Source: Ceratotherium simum simum
Lineage: Eukaryota > Chordata > Mammalia > Perissodactyla > Rhinocerotidae
DNA: 64,000 nt
Assembly: GCF_000283155.1 (NCBI RefSeq)
Contig: NW_004454193.1
Location: forward strand, 14,727,986-14,791,985
Reading direction: 5' to 3'
Shown: piece by piece, positions 1-11,460 of the stretch
Numbering within the stretch: the stretch's first letter is position 1
How the letters are laid out: every line of letters starts with the position of its first letter
Translations under genes and position numbers: made by a program
The notes under the pieces: generated by a model
The model's input: the letters and a program-made list of their open reading frames with translations, nothing else
Database searches by the model: none
Told to the model about the DNA's origin: nothing

Positions 1-48
1 ACTTTTTTTTTCTCCTTTTTTGCGGGCTTATTTTGACTGAGACTCAAT

Positions 49-90
49 TTCTCTCCCTCTCTCTCTCTCCCTCTCTCTCTTTTTCTTTCC
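49..90 (+). repeat. CT-rich low-complexity tract
   Basis: Nearly pure pyrimidine run built from CT and CCCT units at the left edge of the window. It has no coding meaning. Confidence 0.8.
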
Positions 91-99
91 TTATTGTCT

Positions 100-660
100 C
101 CTGGAGATTCGTCTAGGCCTCGCCTGCCTCACCCCGCAGTCCTCTAAGGCAGTTTTCGCTCACAGTCCTGGAGTTCCCACCCTCTTTGACAATGGGGATG
201 TGATATTCCCTCCCTCTGCCAATTGTGAGTTGACTTCCTGGCTGTGAAGCTCCTTGTACTTCCTCTATCCTCTCGTTCATTTCTACATCACATACGCCAA
301 AGCTGCAGCAAATCTCAGACTTCAGCATCTGCGCAGGGTCAGAGTTGTGCCATTCCAGCCTCTGGTCTCAAGCCATATGTCTAACTTCAACCTCAGCCAC
401 GCGTGGGTCCCCTTATTCCCCACTGGTTGACAGGAGCCAACAATCTCTGCCATGACTGCTTCTGAACCAGGACCACAGCTTGAGCTGTGCCTATCTTCTT
501 GCCTTTCTGTTCTACACTGCTCTTTGGAAATGTTCATTTTGTTTGTCAATGCTGCAATGTCTTTTCAGACTTCTATTGACTTCATATATAGTTGCAATGG
601 GTTTAGTGCAAGGCAGAGTGTGGGAAGCACAAAAGCTGAGTTGATGATCTTTTCCTGACT
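100..660. other. Unassigned, relatively GC-rich segment
   Basis: This stretch is richer in G+C than the DNA that follows. Frames of about 70 codons are open on both strands (minus 113-549, plus 452-658), but none resembles a known protein and none shows a convincing splice arrangement. It could be part of an old repeat or a diverged unique sequence. I cannot name it. Confidence 0.3.
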
Positions 661-689
661 AAATGCATAAATGTTCTTTGAATATACTA

Positions 690-2215
690 GCCATGGCATT
701 GATTCCGTTATTTTTTCTCTTGACGTCATTTTGTTATTGTTTAGTTTTAAGTATTTGAAGATGCACTTGCTACATTAAAAATAGTAAAACTTCCTTTGCC
801 ATATACGTTTTATTTTTCTATATCTCGTTTCATGTAAAGACATATGGCTCATCTTTTTTAAATGATTTTAATGTTATCAGATTTAACAACGTTTACCTTT
901 ATAGTTTCTTGGTTTCATGATGTGCATACAAAAACTTATCAATAGCAGAAAAAAATCATCTAAGCCTTTTTCCAGTTTGTTTGTTTAAATATCTGTTGCC
1001 TCTGAAATTTATTTTGATGATGGAGTGACATGGGGCTCTAATTCTCCCTGCAAGGACTTATGGGTATACCAACATTATTTATGAATAATCCATATTTCAT
1101 CTCTCATTTAAATTGCCATTTTCTCACATACTAAGCTCATAAATATACTGGTTGTACTTCAGGCTTTATTATCTTCTACTGATCTGTCTTATTTGTGTCG
1201 TTACCATGCAATTCTAATTGATACGTTATGATACATTTCAATATTTAGAAGAGTTAGTGCTCTCTTGTTATTTTCTTCATCCTTTTTTTTGACTAGTTCC
1301 ACAATTTTGGTCTTTTAGATTAAATTTTTAGATTTAGATTAATATTTTTCATGTTTTCCCTCCAAACATTTTTGGGCAATTCAGGGGAATCTGATTATAT
1401 TTGCATATAAATATATGAACTTAAATTGAGTATTCTTATAAAGAAAGATTATGTATTCAAAATGTCATTTATGTCTCTCATTTCATAAAGGCCCTAGATG
1501 ATTCTTGGTAGGTTAAGCATTAATTATTTAATAATCTCTATCATAATAAGAGTTTTATTTCATATTTTACATTTTTAACCAGTTATTATTTGTGTATAAG
1601 AAAACCATTGATTTTTATCACTCATTTTATAGTCAACAACATCAATTCATTCTCTTATTATTTAGACTTTTTTTTTCATTTGCTACCCGTGATTTCCCCA
1701 CAATCATTTATATAATTTCAAAATGGTTATAAACATGCCTACTGTTTTCCAAAATGTACCACTCTTAGTTCATTCTCTTTCCTAATTTTATTGTCTCATA
1801 CTTTCAAAATAGTACTACATCATGATGGTTATCATGAACAATCATATCTTTATTTGGACTGTAATAGAGATGTTTCAATATTTCATAGGTAAGCATTAAG
1901 CAGACTATTGACCTTTGAAATTTATTAAATGCCTTCTTAATGCCTGTTGAGATGGCTATATTATAAATTGTACTGATATCATATCATTCTTACAGTTTTT
2001 AATTGAACCTTAATTGGTTATGGTACATTACTCTATTATCAGGTTGCTGGATTCAATACTCTAGCAGATTATTTTTTGTCTGGTATTCAAAAATGAGATT
2101 GGCCTATGGTTTTCTACTTTTGTTTCATTTTTGGCAGGGATTGGTGTTTTGGAGAATATAGCTATTTGAATATTTTTTTTGCTGCCCTATTTAGGCATTG
2201 ACGTTAGATTTGAAA
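690..2215 (-). mobile_element. Ancient L1 (LINE-1) ORF2 remnant, antisense
   Basis: Read on the plus strand, the segment follows the order of an antisense L1 ORF2: an 'actagctttccagt..' type block near 965-1090, a 'tgatctgtctt..ttaccatgcaattctaattg' block near 1180-1220, and a 'ttggcagggattggtgttttggag' block near 2130-2155. Frames are broken throughout by stops and indels. This indicates an old L1M-class insertion that has lost all function. Boundaries are approximate. Confidence 0.65.
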
Positions 2216-2344
2216 ATGGCTTTATTTAGAATGGAAGGATATTCAACTGAGACCCATAGATTTGATTTTACAGCTATTCATGCAATAATTCCCAATAAAT
2301 GTAGGATATGAGGAAAAAGGAAACTGCTGCACAGAAAAACTTTA

Positions 2345-2650
2345 TTCAGTTATTCATTCAACAAATACTTGTTAAGAATTTTCCATGTGCCAAGACAAGC
2401 ACTGTTCTGTGACCTGGAAGTAGAATAAAGTAGTCTCTTTAGACAAGCAAAGTTTCTGCTTTCATGAAGCTTACATTCTAGTCAGAGACAAAGACAGTAA
2501 ACAGGTGAAGTAATATCACTATTTTGAAGTGATTATATTTATGTATGAGCTCTTTAGGTAGAAAATACGCCAGGAAAAGTGAGCGAAGGTGAACAATGGA
2601 GGATATATCCATCCATGCTCAGGAGAGGCCTCCAGAGATGACATTAGAGC
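2345..2650 (-). mobile_element. L2 LINE 3'-end fragment
   Basis: It starts with the antisense L2 terminus (TTCATTCAACAAATACTTGTT) and continues with 'catgtgccaagacaagcactgttct' and 'catgaagcttacattctagtcagagacaaagacagtaaacag', the usual antisense L2 tail. It then runs into 'ggagaggcctccagagatgac', the antisense of the L2 'aggcctccct' region. This is a decayed LINE2 copy. Confidence 0.7.
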
Positions 2651-2654
2651 TGAT

Positions 2655-3335
2655 ATAGACAAGACAGAAAACTAAATTACTCAAATGGTATTTTTACAAA
2701 TATAAAAAGGACAAAGAGGACACTTAAAATTATCTCTCCTTACAGTCTTTTGGCAGACACAGTAAATTTTAAGTTCCTTTGGTGATAAATACAGAAAAAA
2801 AGAAGACCAAAAAACTACTTTCATGTATAGGACACAAAGAAATGAACGTTTCTGGTATTTATACCAGAATCTGTGCACGCAAAGAGCAGAATTCTTCAGA
2901 GTGATTCCCTTGGCGAAGTTTATACATATTTCAAGAAGGCAGCTATGACTCAATATATTTAGGGACTTGTTGCTGGATATTACTCCCACAGACAGTTTAT
3001 GAGACACAAGAAATTCTGTCTTGCTCTTTTGTATTCATGCTGGATTGGAACTGCACATTAGCTTGACAACAAACCCAATTCACCAACCTTTGCTCTGAAT
3101 GACTAATTTTAGATATTCACAAAAGTGAGTGGTGGTGTGCCTGAACAATAGTAGTTTACATAATTGTTCAGGAGCCATTGGGCAAAACAGGATGCTCTTT
3201 ACTTTTCCCACTGCTAGTACCAAAAGAAGGATTTTCAAAAGCATCTAGGAATACTCCAGTGAAGTGTATTTAGTTTCTCTAAAAACTATATATAATAATA
3301 ATAATAATTCTAGGTTTTAGGCTCTTCAAGAGAAG
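2655..3335. other. No recognisable gene
   Basis: AT-rich DNA. A 108-codon minus-strand frame is open at 2681-3007 and contains several cysteines. It has no domain I recognise, and AT-biased DNA gives frames of this length by chance. A short (ATA)n run lies near 3292-3306. Confidence 0.3.
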
Positions 3336-3339
3336 AGTT

Positions 3340-3430
3340 TGTGTTTTCTTATTTATTTTTTAACCCTTAGTGCTTGGAAAATGCCTGGTATATTGTCTGA
3401 TTCTCAGTTAATATGTGTTCACTGAATGAA
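3340..3430 (+). mobile_element. MIR/L2-type 3' tail fragment
   Basis: 'Cccttagtgcttggaaaatgcctggtatattg..cagttaatatgtgttcactgaatgaa' follows the end of MIR/L2 elements (small region ending in 'cctggcacatag..ataaatgtttgttgaatgaa'). It is a short, diverged fragment. Confidence 0.5.
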
Positions 3431-3664
3431 ATATTTTTAATTCAATGTTTAATGACAACCAAAGTATTTGTTGAGAAGAAGCTACTGCACCCTGCCAAGT
3501 AAACTATGTTTAGTTTACTGCACAGTAATCTAATGAATAAATATTTATTCAAATTACAAATAAAGAAAGATAGGACTACATGGAGGGAGTTATGGTTGTT
3601 AACTATCTGTATTTTGTAACTAAAATAATATTGATACTTTCCTTTGCTGGGAAGTGCATTGAGT

Positions 3665-3765
3665 CAACCAATATCTAAAGAACACTCGCCAGCCCTGTCA
3701 TAGAATTTGTGGATACAACAATGAATACAAGAGTCCTTGCCCTCAAGTAACTTCCTCAACTTCTG
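3665..3765 (-). mobile_element. L2 LINE fragment
   Basis: 'Caatgaatacaagagtccttgccctcaagtaactt' matches the antisense L2 pattern 'cagtgaacaagacagacaaggtccctgccctcatggagctt'. It is a short remnant. Confidence 0.45.
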
Positions 3766-4095
3766 ATGGCATTACTGTTTTCTCTCTTGTTCATTCTCCA
3801 TGGACATTTTTTTTTTTTTTCCAACCACATTCTGTTTCTCTGCCTGATGCTATTACTTCTGTTGTCAAAAATAGATGGGATGCTTCTAGGAATCTGAGTT
3901 GAAGCAAACTACAGGTATAAATAATTGCAGAGATCTTGTTTTCTTTGCCAGCTACTGCTCAGGCTACAGTCTTTAAGGCAGAGAGAGATTTTTAACAGAG
4001 CATACAGCATTTACAAGTGCTTGCCTATTGCTGCAGCCATTATCATTCTTCTGTGCTGCTGCAGATTCTGTGGACGCAGGAAATGCTATTCAATG

Positions 4096-4111
4096 GACAA
4101 TTTATGCAAAT
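4096..4111 (+). promoter_or_regulatory. Candidate SOX/POU-octamer motif pair
   Basis: A SOX-like ACAAT (4096-4100) is followed three bases later by a perfect octamer ATGCAAAT (4104-4111). The surrounding 3.9-4.2 kb is non-repetitive by eye and carries several E-box-like CAxxTG words. Motifs this short occur by chance, so this is only a candidate regulatory site. Confidence 0.2.
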
Positions 4112-4559
4112 CCTCAGAGTAAAATGAGCTTTGCATATGCCATCTGTCAAAAACTTCTGATAGGAGAGATTCTGATAACCTTCCTGCTTGAGTAGGGTGA
4201 GGGGAAAGAGACAACAGAGCTGAGAATTATCTTCTGAGCAAAGGTCACGTGGAAGCCATGACTCCATTAGTGCATGACTTCTCCCTTATTTGTGGTATCC
4301 TAGGGCCCTCTCTCACATTCTTATCCAGTTGTAGGAGTTATCATTAAAAGGTACCCTCTTGTGACGGTTAGCTACTTCGCTGTGATATTTTTAATTTCTT
4401 CTTCTCTACCACACATGGGTCTCAGAAGTACTAAATCCTTAGTCTGATAATAAACTTTTGTGGGTGATGAGACTATTAATAGAATAGCTCACCTGTCCTT
4501 AAACTAGCTTCCCAAAAACATCTGATTGTCTTGAGCAATAGCATCATCCATCACCCAAA

Positions 4560-4670
4560 CATCTTTCTATTCACTTACATATTCTTTCCTTAAATAAAAT
4601 TTCGAGCGCCTATCATGCATTGGACATTGTGCTGATAGTTCAAAGATCCCTATGGAATGGATTATTCATT
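4560..4670 (-). mobile_element. L2 LINE fragment, diverged
   Basis: 'Gcgcctatcatgcattggacattgtgctgatag' resembles the antisense L2 3' end 'gcgcctactatgtgccaggcactgttctagg'. The fragment is short and diverged. Confidence 0.4.
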
Positions 4671-4679
4671 AATTTGTTT

Positions 4680-6920
4680 GAAAGATTAGTGTAGGGAACA
4701 ATCCAAATTTGTATGTATACCTTTATGTACCTCTTAAACAAAGGATTTCTCTCCACTCTACCACACAGTCACATATCATACTTTTCTGCAATCCATTTCT
4801 TTTATTTGCTGTGAACTTAGAATGTTTTAAAATTTGTTTGCACATTTATACTGGGCATTTGCATATGAAGGCAATTTCTTTCAAATTATCACTCACCATT
4901 ACAGAAAACTACAGCTCAAGACACATTCACATAGAGAGTATTTGGAAAATACATCTGTTTTGAGTCTCTTGAAATCGTGTTAGATGTTGCAAGTGTGGCT
5001 TCCTTAGATTTATTTGTTAGAGTTAACTTAGTATAGTGAATAGAACACTGGGCTGAGTAGAAGATGTGTGATAATTTGATTTTCAGCTATCTAGGAGTCA
5101 TCCCTTAGTGTGCGAGCATCCTGAGGGAAGAGAAACTACCTTATTAAAAGGTATATATCCCCAGGACACATATAGTGCTCATAAACATTGGTTGAATTGG
5201 ATTATATTGAAGAAGATTGCTACAAATTCACTGGGTGCAACTCACTCACTGTCTACAAAATCAGAGAGCTGTCCTTGATGATCAGAAATATGTTATTTCA
5301 TTGCCCTCCTGCTCAAACTTGCTCCTAGTCTCCTAAACCCAGAACTTAAGTTAAATTGATTCTGAAAATAATTATAAGTGACCATTCATCTGCTTCCTAA
5401 ACTAATGCATAACATATAATTATGTGTAGGAAATTTAATATACACAATTGCATTCTATTCATGATTGAGTTTTCAGTATTTCATTCCTCCCAATTCTATT
5501 TGAATTGCCTTGCCTATGCTCTTTATTCAATGTTTTAGAGAAAACAAAGACAACCAAAACTTAATTTGGGGGGCTTAAAGGTAAAATTGTTCTCATACCC
5601 ACGAGTCCTAAGCCCAAAGCAGATATAAGTCATTTCAGGCTTGGAGAGCACAGACTTACTTTGATTTACTGAATTTTTTCCCCTTGATTCCCATAACCTT
5701 TTGGTGAGATTATACAAGTTTTTTCATATGATAGGTCATGTTCAGGGAAAAGTCCTCTGTTTATGCGAACAATCTTTCCAAGACAAAATTATTGCCTCCA
5801 TTGCCTAGCATGCTCACAAAAAAGAGCCTGATTTTGGAAGCCCAAATATTAAAATTCTTGGGCTTAGTTGTAAATTGGAATTTGAAAAAATGTGAAGCAT
5901 GATAACTAGTTTTTTCATACTAACAAAAGAAATTTAAAAAAAATAAAGAAATCTCAACTTCAACACATTAGCAAGCTCATAACCGTTTGGGTTGAATTCA
6001 ATGTCAGGTTAATTGCACTTTTGAATGCACGTCTGCTTATGAGAGATGCAAATTAGACTTTTGTATTCTTCTGACTTTTGTACGTGGGGAGTGTTCTGTT
6101 TGCATGAAAGAATCTTCGGTTGGATTTTAAAGTTTTTGGAACTGCTACGAAGCATCAGAATTGTTAGGTAGGTGTGTTCTCTGTTCCACATGCAGGCAAG
6201 AAACAGCATGAAATGATTGCTTAATCCTCTAATGTCTTTAAATTACAGTCTTTATAAAGCTGCTTCATTGAACTGGTAGATTTTGTTCATCATTTTATTA
6301 GACAAATTGGCTTACATTGAAAACATATAGTATAAGTGCACAGAGCTAAAATACTCAACTAGAGTTTGTACAATGATTATGAATATGCCAGTATCTAATT
6401 TAAACCATTTTCATTATAAATAAATCATTGAAATACCCAAACAACTCTTGTTTATTATTCAAATTGTTATTTTTCTGTGCACTTGCCACATTATTTATTC
6501 ATTTAATAACCGGAACTTCTAAGCCCATGCATGTTTTTATGAACAATCATAAAATGTTGCTTTTGTGATACACAAAGCCAAAAATGTATTTCAAGGTTAC
6601 TGCCTCTCAACAGCTAGTAGATCTTAATTACTAGTTGTGTGAAACAATGTCTTAGATATGCAAGTTTTTTTTTTCAAAATTACCTTATATGTATTCAGAC
6701 TTCTAGCCAAGTGTTCCAATAGAAAGATGTAAATTAGTTTTTATGAGCATTGCGGGGTAAGAAACTGATCTATCTTTATAGAAGGTCTCTGTGATGAATA
6801 AAGCCTCGATGTGAGAAGAGTGTGCTATGGCAATTTGTGCTTATTATACACAAATTATTCCATCAAATATACATTTATTTTTACTCATCAAATATGAACT
6901 AATTATCTACTAATAGCCAA
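4680..6920. other. Unassigned AT-rich DNA, no gene seen
   Basis: Only short open frames occur and no repeat is clearly recognised, apart from MIR/L2-like scraps near 5040-5200 ('gaatagaacactgggctgagtagaag'). An octamer ATGCAAAT followed by TA is at 6046-6053, in a stretch with little simple repeat. This interval is a reasonable place to look for conserved non-coding sequence. Confidence 0.3.
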
Positions 6921-6987
6921 GCACTGTTGTGGTCACATATATAGTCACATTCAAATCTCAAAACAACCCTGTGAGGAAGATGCTATT

Positions 6988-7236
6988 TTTTGTGTGTGAG
7001 TGTGTGAGGAAGACTAGCCCTGAGCTAACATCCGATGTCAATCCTCCTCTTTTTGCTGAGGAAGACCGGCTCTGGGCTAACATCCATGCCCATCTTCCTC
7101 TACTTTGTATGAGACTCCACCACAGCATGGCTTGATAAGCAGTGCGTTGGTGTGTGCCTGGGATCCGAACTTGTGAACCCCGGGCTGCCAAAGCAGAGTG
7201 TGTGCACTTAACTGCTGCGCCAGCGGGCTGGCCCAA
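6988..7236 (-). mobile_element. ERE SINE (copy 1)
   Basis: Full-length antisense tRNA-derived equine SINE. It runs from a T/GTG-rich tail, through 'gaggaagactagccctgagctaacatcc' and 'cccatcttcctctacttt', to the tRNA-like head ending in 'gcgggctggccc'. The target-site duplication (TSD) is AAGATGCTATT (6977-6987) and AAGATGCTGTT (7237-7247), with one mismatch. It faces copy 2, 74 bp away, head to head. Confidence 0.92.
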
Positions 7237-7310
7237 AAGATGCTGTTGTTTTTGTTACTGCACAAAATTGAGGTTCTTTTGCCAAATATGCCTTAAAAAA
7301 GACAATTATT

Positions 7311-7557
7311 GGGGTCTGGCCTGGTGGTGTAGCAGTTAAGTTCACACACTCCACTTTGGTGGCCCAGGGTTCGCAGGTTCGGATCCTGGGCATGGACCAA
7401 TGCACTGCTTGTCATGCTGTGCTGTGGTGGCATACCACATAAAGTGGAGGAGGATAGGCTTGGATGTTAGCCCAGGGTCAGTCTTCCTCAGCAAAAAGAG
7501 GATGATTGGCAACAGATGTTAGCTCAGGGCTAATCTTCCTTACACATACACATACAC
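7311..7557 (+). mobile_element. ERE SINE (copy 2)
   Basis: Full-length sense copy with head 'ggtctggcctggtggtgtagcagttaag', B-box-like GGTTCGGATCC, body 'ataaagtggagga', and tail 'gttagctcagggctaatcttcctta' plus (CA/A)n. A perfect 16-bp TSD, AAAAAAGACAATTATT, lies at 7295-7310 and 7558-7573. It belongs to the subtype with the 'cataaagtggagga' body. Confidence 0.95.
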
Positions 7558-7573
7558 AAAAAAGACAATTATT

Positions 7574-8060
7574 ACAGCATCAACTTTTGGGAAACAGAAT
7601 GTAGCTTTATTTTGCAAGATTGATCTGCAAGGAGATAGGGGGCATGTGCCTTCAGATCTGTCTCCCCAATCCAGAGCTTGGGGCATAATTTATGAGATGA
7701 AGTCTAGAGCAGTCTGAGGTGTGAAGATAGATGTTTGGAGGTAATGAAAAGTGAGATAATTGATGATCTGTGCAATTATAGTCAAGCTGTATGCCTCTTC
7801 ATAGGATGCATGTTCACTAAATGGTGGCATTACCATGATCTGAGGGCAGAATTTTTAGCTCCTTGACCTCTAAAAGGTCACTTATCGAGCATTTGGCCCA
7901 GTTGATGGGTTGGTGGTCTTAACTGGTCTGAAGTGGACAAGAGATCTCGGTCCCTGCAAAACCACTCTTAATTACTCTGTTGATAAGATAGGGTCAGTTG
8001 AACTGATCCTGGAGGGCCCACAGTTACATTTTCATAGGGACATACAGTTCATCATTAAAA
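7574..8060 (-). mobile_element. LTR/ERV-like remnant, family not resolved
   Basis: The block 'gggcatgtgccttcagatctgtctcccc', 'ggtggcattaccatgatctgagggcag', 'gctccttgacctctaaaa', 'cagttgatgggttggtggtctt' resembles an antisense long terminal repeat seen repeatedly in mammalian genomes. I cannot give its name with confidence. No viral coding frame is present. Confidence 0.4.
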
Positions 8061-8061
8061 G

Positions 8062-8300
8062 GAGCATTTGCTTTGAGGTCAAATACACATAATTTTAAAC
8101 CAGTCTTATCACTTATACTCTGTATAACTTTGGAAATAGCAGTTAACCTCACGGAGTTGCAGATTCTTATGTGTAAAAGAATGAGAATGTTAACGTTCAG
8201 GGGGTTGCAAAGATAATTTTAAATAAAATGATCTAACAAATGTAGAGCACTTTATAGAATTTCTCACATGTAGGAGGTTATCAATAAATGCTAATTTTCT
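8062..8300 (+). mobile_element. MIR SINE, sense
   Basis: Follows the MIR consensus order: 'ctttgaggtcaaata', 'tatcacttatactctgtataactttgg', 'agttaacctca', 'tatgtgtaaaagaatgagaatg', 'ggttgcaaagataattttaaa', 'tcaataaatgcta'. It is an ancient tRNA-derived SINE and heavily diverged. Confidence 0.65.
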
Positions 8301-8314
8301 CTCCTTCTCTCCAC

Positions 8315-8440
8315 ACAGAGCAAAGATTCTAAACTAGATCGTGACTTGCCCAAAATCGCACAATGCATGAGTGGTAAATTTCCAACTACAGCTTTTCATT
8401 CTACGCTCAGTGCCCTGTTCACTGAAATCAACTGCCCACC
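8315..8440 (-). mobile_element. MIR SINE fragment, antisense
   Basis: 'Gtgacttgcccaaaatcgcacaatgcatgagtggtaaatttccaac' is the antisense MIR core (small block 'gacttgcccaaggtcacacagctagtaagtgg'). It lies next to a sense MIR. Confidence 0.6.
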
Positions 8441-8689
8441 TAATTTAAGATCACTTGGTCTTTTATTTCTACATTTTAAATTTAAATATCCTGTATCCCT
8501 TCTTTATCCTTTATTGAGATGATGACAATGGCAATGAATTGATAACTTTCAGTAGAAACACACCTCTTAGGAAACAGGGGAAACTTCTATCAACCTCCCT
8601 ATCTACCTAATCTATCAGTAGGAAATAGTGTTGAAATAAAATTATCCCACTCATTAATAGTGCACCATGTTTTGCAATATTGATTCCAT

Positions 8690-9400
8690 AATGTCTTCAA
8701 ATAAATAGATCATAACATCATGGAATTTACATTCTCATTGGGAAGATAATTTGTAATCAAACAATAACAGGCATAGAAACAATCATACAAAGTCACATAG
8801 GTTAAGTTCCACAAGTGGAAATAGAGTGAGCTATGAACGTGAATATACTGGGGACATGATCTGGACTGAGGATTAGGGAAGACTTCTCCTGGAAGAGAAT
8901 TTTGAAGTGGTTTCTGAAAGATAAGTAAGGATTAAGTAGATAAATGACTTAGGTAACAGGGGAAAAGTGGGACAGTGGTGAAGCAAGTGTGAAGACCTGG
9001 AGGCATGATGAAGTATAGTTTGTCGGGAAAAAAAATAAAAAGGGAACTGAAAGCAGGCTGATGTGGTTGGAGTTGAAAGAGCGAGAGTGGCTAGATAGAT
9101 GTGTGATGAGGCTAGAAAGACGAGCAGGACCGGGTCTCACAGAGCCTTGCAGGCCATGAGGAGGAGTTCAGTCTTTATCCTAACAGTATTTAATAGGCAC
9201 CAGATAAAGAATTTTAACCAAGAGGATGACTTGACCAGATTTTTTAAATTTTGTTTCTTATGTTTGTTCTGGCTATTGTGTGGAGAAGAGTTCAGGAGGT
9301 GGATGTAAGAAAGCCAGTTTGGAGGTTGGTGACGTGGGCTGGGCACTGGAAGATGGTAGCTTGGAATAGGTGGTGAAAAGTGTTTGCTCACGGAGAGAAG
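8690..9400 (-). mobile_element. L2 LINE, long antisense fragment
   Basis: Consecutive antisense L2 blocks: 'atttacattctcattgggaagataatttgtaatcaaacaa', 'gggaagacttctcctgg', 'gagccttgcaggccatgaggaggagttcagtctttatcctaa', 'gaggatgacttgaccagatttttt', 'ttctggctattgtgtggagaa'. This is a 700-bp copy with old, broken frames. Confidence 0.65.
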
Positions 9401-9574
9401 TAAACAGATCTGAGAGACTGGTAGGATGTTCTAAGAAAACTCAAAAGAGCAGTGCATTTTGGTTATATTCTTTATCTAATTAACTTTTAATTACATCTCC
9501 TGTTGGAAATCATGGTAAATTACTCACTTCACTTACGTATCTTAATAAATCCAGTCTTAGAATCATTGGAATGT

Positions 9575-9817
9575 TTACCATGGTTATGTATATTAGTAAA
9601 AATGTGCAAATAACTTAAATATAAAAAATGCAGGTATATGTACATAATGGTATAGCATGAGAATACTGAAATATGTTTCAGGACAATATAATGATATAAT
9701 GACATGGAAAAATGTACAAGTTATATTCTTAATACACAATTTGTAAAAAAAAAAAAAAACACACACATATGAAATATGGTCCCTCCCCCATTTTTTAGTA
9801 CCCTCTCCCCGCGCGCG

Positions 9818-9851
<34 letters not shown>

Positions 9852-10010
9852 TTGAGGAAAAAGAAAACTAGAAGCATACACTGGCATTGTGATGGTGGTC
9901 CACTGGGGAGTGGTGGGATATAGATGATTTTTGCATTGTGATTTTTTTCCCTTTCTTGTATTTTCCACATTTTAGACATTCAGTATATATTGCTTTTTAA
10001 AAGTGAGAAA
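9575..10010 (+). mobile_element. Old L1 3'-end region
   Basis: The pattern 'caaataacttaaata..acataatggtatagcatgagaatactgaaatatg' and later 'ggtggtccactggggagtggtgggatatagatgatttttgcattg' followed by 'tattttccacattttag' is typical of L1M-class 3' tails. A 40-bp alternating GC/AC tract has expanded inside it. Confidence 0.5.
9811..9850 (+). repeat. (GC)8(AC)12 alternating purine-pyrimidine tract
   Basis: Pure (GC)8 at 9811-9826 is followed directly by (AC)12 at 9827-9850. Forty bases of strict purine-pyrimidine alternation starting with GC is the classic Z-DNA-prone sequence. Eight CpG dinucleotides surviving in AT-rich DNA is also unusual. Confidence 0.95.
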
Positions 10011-11235
10011 ATATATAATAGAATGTGTTCTTTGTTAATTATTTGGAAGCCTGTATAGCTAGGACAAGAATAAAGGAGTATCTACTCACCTTTGGAAATA
10101 AGTCCTTTATAGGCACAGCTTGTGGGTCATCACTATAAGCACCAATTCTTGCTACCCAAGACTTGTCCTAGACAACTGAGGGAATTTTCACAGGGGCAAA
10201 GATATTTAAGCAAGGCCATGAAGGATGTATTACTACAGTCAGAGGAGGGATACTGAGCATCCTAGATATTGGAAATGATGGAGTCATTAAAGCATTCATT
10301 TATTCAGCAATTATGTGATGAGTAGGTACCATGTGCAAAGAACCTTTCTGGTCACCAAAGATATATAAGTAAAATATGAGAATGTGTGAAGTGTTTACTA
10401 AGTCTCAAAATGGTTAGTCCAGATAGTACAGCTGAAGAGTCAAGCTGAGGTCAACATGTGAAGAATGTTTTAAGCTATGCTAAGGACATTTGGATTCTCC
10501 CTACATAAGTCATGTTGATCCAACAGGCATCTTTAAATAGTACAGGCTAATATTTCATCCCTCTTTAGACAGCTAGGAGTTGATAAGACTATTTTTCCTA
10601 AGCTTCAAATATCTAATGATGAAAATCAATTGGTTATTGCAGAGTGCTCATGAACAGATTCAGTTTTCACAGAACCCGAAAAAGCAAATCAGGAATGAAA
10701 TATGAACATCAAAGTTCTTCTTGCTCAGTAAATTATTGATACTACATGAGGTGACAGTCATACCTACAATTCATTTGGAAAACATTGAAAACATTTAATA
10801 TAACTGAATAAATATATACAATTGTTTCCGATATAGTTAGATGTGTAATTATTGAACAATTTTCAGGCAGCATTGGCTTCACTTTGGATCACCTACATTT
10901 TCATGGTTGAAAATACAAGTCTATCAATGCATAGAATCATGCCATTTGTCTTCATTGTTGTCAACATTGTTCCATTATTTTGATGCATGAAAGTGCCTTG
11001 CCCCTGGCTAGTGTGGGAACCTCCATGCATGAATATCAGATCCCAGAGCTTCCGTCCTTATTACATAGTAGCATTCTTACCCTTGAAATGATTTAATATC
11101 CATTTTATCAGCCTGAAAAGAAAGGTATGAGAAGCTATTTTTTCTAGTTATTCCAAACATCCCTAAATACACAAGCTCTAAACAAATCAAGTAATAATAA
11201 CCCGTTATGCATGTACTGTACAGTATTTTATACTT
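10010..11235. other. Unassigned DNA with an L2 scrap
   Basis: Around 10265-10370, 'tcatttattcagcaattatgtgatgagtaggtaccatgtgcaaagaacc' is a diverged antisense L2 end. The rest shows no gene, no long open frame and no recognisable repeat. Confidence 0.35.
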
Positions 11236-11239
11236 TTCA

Positions 11240-11460
11240 AAGCATTTCTTCACTCATTTATTCAGCATAATTCTTTCAAGCATATATGCCGTAATAATCG
11301 CCATGTTAGATGCTGGGAATGTGATGTGGAATCATGCTTTCAGAAGCTTTTCTCAATTGAGGTCCGTGGGAAAGACAGGGAAAGTGTTGATTACCCTCAT
11401 TTTATAGATGAAGGAGCAGAGATCTAGGGAAATTTCCTGAACTGCCCAATGACACACATA
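11240..11460 (-). mobile_element. L2/MIR antisense fragments
   Basis: 'Ctcatttattcagcataattc..gatgctgggaatgtgatg' looks like an antisense L2 end. It is followed by 'accctcattttatagatgaaggagcagagatctagggaaatttcctgaactgcccaatgacacac', a good antisense MIR core. Confidence 0.55.

Noticed and set aside
9593..9979. 128-codon minus-strand frame with CVCVCVCARARARG
   Set aside because: The distinctive part is simply the translated GC/AC dinucleotide tract, and the rest is AT-rich. It is not a gene.
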